A stretch of DNA of 64,000 bases from NCBI GenBank assembly GCA_028716265.1, contig JAQUQD010000004.1:1-64000 (forward strand), in the 5' to 3' direction. The position numbers and the translations under genes were made by a program. Under the pieces are notes generated by a model that saw only the letters and a list, made by a program, of their open reading frames with translations, made no database searches and was not told the origin of the DNA. Shown in pieces: positions 58,897-64,000 of this stretch; position 1 is the first letter of the stretch, and each line of letters opens with the position of its first letter. The DNA comes from Bacteroidales bacterium. Its GTDB lineage: Bacteria; Bacteroidota; Bacteroidia; Bacteroidales; JAGONC01.

Positions 58897-60690
58897 ATGA
58901 TGATCAAATTCAACAGCAGATATTTCTCATTGCTTATCATGCCCTTTCTCTTTTTTGGTTGGCTGAGATCTCCTGCCACCTGTCAAACAGTGGCAGCGGA
59001 TTCCTCACAAGTGATTTTCTTCCAGCAAGATACATTAACGGATACACTTTCGCCTATCCTCTCCGCCAGCCGGCCTGACTCCCTGAAATTCACCCTTACT
59101 GAAGATTCGCCCATCGTCAGGGCACTGGACAGCCTGGCTGACATCAAATATTTTAGGGAATATTACTTCAATGCGGACACATCGTTCCTTAATGTATACC
59201 CGTATTCCTTTGAGGCTCCCCCCGAGTTCCCGGATACCGTTTACCGCGACCGAATCCGGTTTCTTGACAAGACGACACCGATCGAATTAACGTATAATGA
59301 AGATGTTAAACGATGGATCCTGCTCTATGCTACTCAGAAAAGACAGCTTACCTCCCGCGTTCTCGGACTTGCTCAGGTATATTTTCCGCTGTTTGAAGAA
59401 TGCCTTGACCGGTATGATCTGCCACTGGAACTCAAGTACCTGGCTATTGTTGAATCCGCACTGAATCCCACGGCCCGCTCAAGGGTAGGAGCCAATGGCT
59501 TGTGGCAATTCATGCTGAATACGGGCAAATTATACGGTCTGAAGGTCACTTCTTACGTGGATGACCGCTTTGATCCGTATAAATCGACCGATGCAGCCTG
59601 CAGGCATATGAGAGACCTGTTTGATATCTATGAGGATTGGTTGCTGGCACTGGCAGCCTATAATTCTGGTTCCGGCAATGTGAACAAAGCCATCCGAAGA
59701 TCCGGGAATATAAAGAATTACTGGGCCATACAGCCTTTTCTTCCCCGGGAAACGCAAGGGTATGTCCCAGCATTCATCTCTGTTTGTTATATCATGAATT
59801 ACAGCCAGGAACACCTGCTCTATCCCATCGATCCAGGTATTCTTTACAACGAGATCGATACCGTGGTCGTGAACAACTTTCTGACGTTCGACCAGTTGAA
59901 TGAAATGCTGGGAGTTCCTATGGAAGACCTGACGTTCCTGAATCCATCCTATAAACTGGGGGTAATCCCTTCGGTCAACAATGAACCGTTTGTCCTCCGT
60001 CTGCCTAAGGAATTCATTGGGCCGTTCATCGCCAATGAACAGGCACTGTATCAGTTTAAAACCCAGAAAGGCATCGAGCGCGAGCAGTTGATGACTGAAG
60101 TCAGCAAGGTAAAAGAAACCCGTTACCATACTGTCCGAAGGGGAGAAAACCTTGGGCTGATTGCCAGTAAATACAATGTGAGGCTGACCGATCTGAAAAA
60201 GTGGAACCACATCAAAGGATCAACCATCTATCCGGGACAGCGGCTGATCGTTTACCAGTCGAGTGGATTGTCCCACGTAACCTCTCCGGTAAGCTCTCCT
60301 GCCAGTTCTTCACCCCCATCGGAGGATCCTCCTCCTCAGGATCAGACAACCACTCACATAGTTAAATCAGGAGAATCACTGGCGTCCATCGCTTCAAAAT
60401 ACGGATGTACGGTGGATCAGTTAAAGAGCTGGAACAACCTGACCTCCAATATGATTTATCCCAGGCAGAAACTAACCCTTAGTTCATCTGTCTCCCGTGG
60501 TGATACCAGAGATCAGGTCAGTCAGGGAGAAACCTTCGTCTATCATATTGTACAGTCAGGGCAAACCCTGTGGGATATTGCCAATTTGTATCCAGGGGCC
60601 ACCGTTGAAAAAATCAAGACATGGAATCAAATCACCAATGCCAAAACCATTCAGCCCGGACAGAAACTGAAGATCGCGGTAAAAGAATGA
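58897..60690 (+). CDS. Lytic transglycosylase (MltD-like, SLT domain) with C-terminal LysM repeats
   Basis: 'PLELKYLAIVESALNPTARSRVGANGLWQFMLNTGKLYGLKV', 'ALAAYNSGSGNVNKAI'; LysM units 'YHTVRRGENLGLIASKYNVRLTDLKKWN', 'HIVKSGESLASIASKYGCTVDQLKSWN', 'YHIVQSGQTLWDIANLYPGATVEKIKTWN'. Confidence 0.96.
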   Translation: MMIKFNSRYFSLLIMPFLFFGWLRSPATCQTVAADSSQVIFFQQDTLTDTLSPILSASRPDSLKFTLTEDSPIVRALDSLADIKYFREYYFNADTSFLNVYPYSFEAPPEFPDTVYRDRIRFLDKTTPIELTYNEDVKRWILLYATQKRQLTSRVLGLAQVYFPLFEECLDRYDLPLELKYLAIVESALNPTARSRVGANGLWQFMLNTGKLYGLKVTSYVDDRFDPYKSTDAACRHMRDLFDIYEDWLLALAAYNSGSGNVNKAIRRSGNIKNYWAIQPFLPRETQGYVPAFISVCYIMNYSQEHLLYPIDPGILYNEIDTVVVNNFLTFDQLNEMLGVPMEDLTFLNPSYKLGVIPSVNNEPFVLRLPKEFIGPFIANEQALYQFKTQKGIEREQLMTEVSKVKETRYHTVRRGENLGLIASKYNVRLTDLKKWNHIKGSTIYPGQRLIVYQSSGLSHVTSPVSSPASSSPPSEDPPPQDQTTTHIVKSGESLASIASKYGCTVDQLKSWNNLTSNMIYPRQKLTLSSSVSRGDTRDQVSQGETFVYHIVQSGQTLWDIANLYPGATVEKIKTWNQITNAKTIQPGQKLKIAVKE

Positions 60691-61751
60691 ATTCTTCATG
60701 GAGCCTGCTGTCTCCGGTCGGTTTGCCGCCCCGGGCACCCGGCAGGCAGATCCTGCACTATTGCCTGATGCTGGGTGTCCTGCTTATGACGATGCTCACA
60801 GCCGGATGCAGGCCAAAGCAGGATAAATCGCCCCGCAAAGAGGATTCCAGCGGTGCTACACTTGAAATCCTTGTTGTGTCAGACAATAAGGAACAATGGA
60901 ATGGATCTCTGGGCGACACGCTGAGGAATTTTTTCGGCCAGTTCCAAACCACCATCTCACAGCCAGAACCCCGCTTCACCCTGGCCCACATCGAGGTGAC
61001 CGGCTTCAGTAAAATGTTCCAGTCCCATCATAACATCCTTATCCTGACCGTGGATTCTCAGAGCCGGAAACCGTTGCTGGAGACACGCAAAGACTTGTGG
61101 GCCGAACCCCAGCGGGTGATCAAGGTCACCGCCCCATCCTATAAGGACCTGATTGACGAGGTCGACAGCAATAAACAGGCATTCATGGATCTGTTCCTGG
61201 AAACGGAATATGCCCGCACTACAAAAACGGATAAAACGCTTCCCGAACATCAACTGATCAGGCAGCTGGAGAATGAATACAAAATATCCCTTGTGATCCC
61301 CGTGGGATACGTACTTGCTAAAAATACCAGCGAATTCATCTGGTTAAGGAAGGAGACCCTCAAGACAAGCCAGGGCATACTTGTATACATCGAGCCCTAC
61401 AAGGATACCCTCCAGTTCAGTAACGACAACATCATCCGGCGAAGGAACCTGTACACTATGAATTGGGTACCCGGTCCCAGCCAGGGATCATTCATGACAA
61501 CGGATGTCAACAACACCAAACCCGTATTTCAACGCATCATGCTGAACGGCCTTTTTGCCGTTGAAACGCGGGGTGCCTGGGAGACCGTAGGCGATTACAT
61601 GGGAGGACCGTTTGTCAGCTACTCGATGGTGGATGAAAAACAAAACCGGCTGGTGACCCTCGAAGGGTATGTTTATGCTCCCAATGCACCTAAAACAATA
61701 CTGCTGCATCACGTGGAGTCCATTTGCCGGACCGTCGGATTCCTGGATTAA
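60687..61751 (+). CDS. DUF4837 family lipoprotein
   Basis: 'MTMLTAGCRPKQDKSPRKEDSSGATLEILVVSDNKEQWNGSLGDTLRNFFGQFQTTISQPEPRFTLAHIE', 'GAWETVGDYMGGPFVSYSMVDEKQNRLVTLEGYVYAPN'. ATG 60687 overlaps previous stop. Confidence 0.85.
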   Translation: MNSSWSLLSPVGLPPRAPGRQILHYCLMLGVLLMTMLTAGCRPKQDKSPRKEDSSGATLEILVVSDNKEQWNGSLGDTLRNFFGQFQTTISQPEPRFTLAHIEVTGFSKMFQSHHNILILTVDSQSRKPLLETRKDLWAEPQRVIKVTAPSYKDLIDEVDSNKQAFMDLFLETEYARTTKTDKTLPEHQLIRQLENEYKISLVIPVGYVLAKNTSEFIWLRKETLKTSQGILVYIEPYKDTLQFSNDNIIRRRNLYTMNWVPGPSQGSFMTTDVNNTKPVFQRIMLNGLFAVETRGAWETVGDYMGGPFVSYSMVDEKQNRLVTLEGYVYAPNAPKTILLHHVESICRTVGFLD

Positions 61752-64000
61752 TCGGTTAACGTGAACCGTTCAGTCTGGTTCCCCACAGTCACTTCAAACT
61801 CACCTGGCTCTGTCACCCATTGTGAGTCGGCATTCACAAAGGCAAGCTCGGAGGGGCTTATGACAAAGGAGACGGTGGTGGTCTCCCCTGGAGCAAGTTC
61901 CACTTTCTGAAAACCGCGCTGCCGCTTTACAGATGGCGTGATGGAGGCATACAGATCGGAAACATAGAGCTGGACCACCTCTTTTCCTGCCCGTGCACCT
62001 GTATTGGTCACGGCGATGCTTATTCTGAGGGAATCGGTGCTGCTAAGTTCACTGGTCGAAAGTGCAAGGTTGGCATAGCTGAACGAAGTATAACTTAATC
62101 CGAACCCGAATTCAAACTGGGGGATGGAAATAACCTCAGGCACCCGTTCCGTATATTTATGGTCGTAGTTGATCAGGGCGTTGGGAGAGCTTGGATAGGT
62201 GTAGGGTAACTTTCCGGAGGGATTGACGTTGCCGAACAAAACCTCAGCAATGGCGATGCCACCTTCATTTCCCGGGAGGTAAGCCATCAGGATCGCATCC
62301 ATGTGGTCTGCAAAGGCAGAGATAAGACGCGGTCTTCCTTCGGTTAGCACCAGGATCACAGGTTTGCCTGTTGCCGCCAGGCGGTTTGCCAGCTCCACCT
62401 GTGCAGGTGGCAGCGAAAGGTCGCCGATGGTTCCGGGTTGTTCACAATATGCCATCTCTCCCAGGCACAGAATGACATAATCCGCATCCCGGGCCTGACG
62501 GACAGCTCTGTCGGCATCCGTGATGGAATCGAACCAAGTGCCTTCCACCCAGGAGACGTTCTGCCCGCCAGCGGCCTCCCGGATGGCTTCCAGGATGGTC
62601 AGCTTATCCGAAGCATACCGGTCGGCCTGATCTCCCTGCCAGGTATGCGACCACCCCCCATTAAGGCAGGCCATGGTGTTGGCTGCAAATCCGGTCACCA
62701 GCACGCGGGAGTTTTTAGGCAGGGGAAGGACGTTATCATTGTTTTTCAGTAATGTGATACACTCTCTGGCCGCTTCCAGGCTGGCAAGACGGTGCTTCTC
62801 CGACCCAAAATCAGGGTAATCGGAAGCCGGATAAAACAGATTTTCGAAGAGGCCCAGCTTGACCTTTACCGTCAGGATGCGCCCCACTGCCTCATCAATA
62901 CGCCAGACCGGTACGGACCCCTCTTTGACCAACTCGAGCAGATACTCGTAGAAAGAGTAATCATAAGGGACCATGCTCATGTCAACCCCAGCCATCACTG
63001 CCATTCTCACGGCTTCCTTAGGTGTGGATGCCACGTGGTGCTTGGTGTGTAAACGGATGATATCTTCCCAGTCACTGCAGGCAAGCCCCTCAAATTTCAG
63101 CTCGTTGCGAAGGATCTCTGTGAGCATGTAATGGCTCGCATGCACCGGTACTCCGTTGATCTCACCCGAGTTGATCATCAGGGTGTGGGCTCCGCATGCA
63201 ATAGCCTCCTCAAAAGTGGGCAGGAAGTATTCACGCAGGTAGTTATCCGGAATCCAGGCAGGCGTGCGGTCCTTCCCCGACACCGGAAAGCCGTACCCCG
63301 TATAATGTTTTATGCAGGAGGCCACCTTGTATTTGTCGCTGATGTCTTCTCCCTCGTACCCTCTGACGATGGCCCGCGTCATCTGCCTGGCAAGGAAGAC
63401 GTCTTCACCGAATGTTTCCCAGAGGCGCGACCAGGCAGCGTGCCGCCCGATATCAAGCACGGGGGAAAAATTCCACGGGATGGCAGCCGCACGGGTCTCG
63501 TAAGCCGTAATAGAGGCTGCCTGTTCCATGAGTCCCGGATTCCAGGTGGCCGCCATGGCGATCTGCTGAGGGAACAAAGTCGCCTTCTCGCAGTAGTTGT
63601 TCCCGTGAATGGCATCAATGCCGTAAAGAACCGGAACCTTGCAATGGTTCTGCTCTGTCATCTCCCGGATAGCCGACATGATCTCATACCAGTGCTCACG
63701 TGAATAACAGTGGTTGGCTACATTGAGAATGGAGCCTGCATGATAGTCGACAATGGCTTTACGAAGTTTGCCGGTATCGATCCGGTGCGGCTCCGCGATG
63801 GCTCCGTTTTCGGTCACCGAGACCACATCAATGCACACCTGAGTCATCTGTCCGATCTTTTCTTGCAGGGTGAGCTGCGCTAGCAGTTCGTTCACTTTTG
63901 CATCGGTGGCTGTGGCCGTTTTGTTGCCCTGCGGAGGATTTTCCGGGGCACAGCCCTGAAGGACGATTATCATCATGATTAAAAGAGAAGGGATCAGAGA
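61748..64000 (-). CDS. Glycoside hydrolase family 3 (BglX-like beta-glucosidase), 5' end probably just outside window
   Basis: 'LTLQEKIGQMTQVCID', 'HYTGYGFPVSGKDRT', 'FEGLACSDWEDIIRLH', 'LLKNNDNVLPLPKNSRVLVTG', 'AYLPGNEGGIAIAEVLFGNVNPSGKLPYTYP', fibronectin-III-like C-terminus. Frame stays open upstream of the listed Met (SLIPSLLIMMIIVLQGC lipoprotein signal). Confidence 0.94.
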   Translation of the reverse strand, partial: SLIPSLLIMMIIVLQGCAPENPPQGNKTATATDAKVNELLAQLTLQEKIGQMTQVCIDVVSVTENGAIAEPHRIDTGKLRKAIVDYHAGSILNVANHCYSREHWYEIMSAIREMTEQNHCKVPVLYGIDAIHGNNYCEKATLFPQQIAMAATWNPGLMEQAASITAYETRAAAIPWNFSPVLDIGRHAAWSRLWETFGEDVFLARQMTRAIVRGYEGEDISDKYKVASCIKHYTGYGFPVSGKDRTPAWIPDNYLREYFLPTFEEAIACGAHTLMINSGEINGVPVHASHYMLTEILRNELKFEGLACSDWEDIIRLHTKHHVASTPKEAVRMAVMAGVDMSMVPYDYSFYEYLLELVKEGSVPVWRIDEAVGRILTVKVKLGLFENLFYPASDYPDFGSEKHRLASLEAARECITLLKNNDNVLPLPKNSRVLVTGFAANTMACLNGGWSHTWQGDQADRYASDKLTILEAIREAAGGQNVSWVEGTWFDSITDADRAVRQARDADYVILCLGEMAYCEQPGTIGDLSLPPAQVELANRLAATGKPVILVLTEGRPRLISAFADHMDAILMAYLPGNEGGIAIAEVLFGNVNPSGKLPYTYPSSPNALINYDHKYTERVPEVISIPQFEFGFGLSYTSFSYANLALSTSELSSTDSLRISIAVTNTGARAGKEVVQLYVSDLYASITPSVKRQRGFQKVELAPGETTTVSFVISPSELAFVNADSQWVTEPGEFEVTVGNQTERFTLTD

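Noticed and set aside
1-64000. CRISPR arrays, tRNA/rRNA genes, prophage or transposase genes
   Set aside because: None seen: repeats present are short tandem units or single hairpins without spacer structure, and no ORF shows integrase, transposase or phage structural motifs.

Overview
The window looks like chromosome from a Bacteroidota (Bacteroidales-like) genome. Supporting evidence is two T9SS C-terminal sorting domains, gldH, DUF4270/DUF4292/DUF4837/DUF4175-type proteins, and TAnnTTTG-type promoter motifs. I support about 46 protein-coding genes and saw no rRNA, tRNA, CRISPR array or transposase. Main blocks: (i) 2-17 kb, a surface-glycan-like region with two GT2 genes, two large membrane glycosyltransferase-like proteins, a VTC-domain protein + DUF4956 + CotH/beta-helix lipoprotein triad, and an AlgJ/AlgI-type O-acetylation pair; (ii) 17-26 kb, PBP1A, gldH, ricT, holB, sdhBAC; (iii) 26-30 kb, tandem M24 aminopeptidases plus proline dehydrogenase; (iv) 30-39 kb, glgA-like, DUF4270, glmS, sodB, S41 protease, YwqK-repeat protein, nadA; (v) 39.6-61.8 kb, a run of co-directional + strand housekeeping genes (rpiB, lutB, DUF4175, ybeY, mnmG, dut, tatA, lytic transglycosylase and others). 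The most interesting non-coding signal is a putative chromosome origin/centromere neighbourhood. It has an AT-rich ~520 bp intergenic region at 39.1-39.6 kb with DnaA-box-like motifs and a long inverted repeat, a switch in gene polarity at that point, a perfect 16-bp parS palindrome at 45832-45847 and a second near-perfect parS at 47735-47750. All calls come from reading the sequence and the ORF translations; no database search was run.
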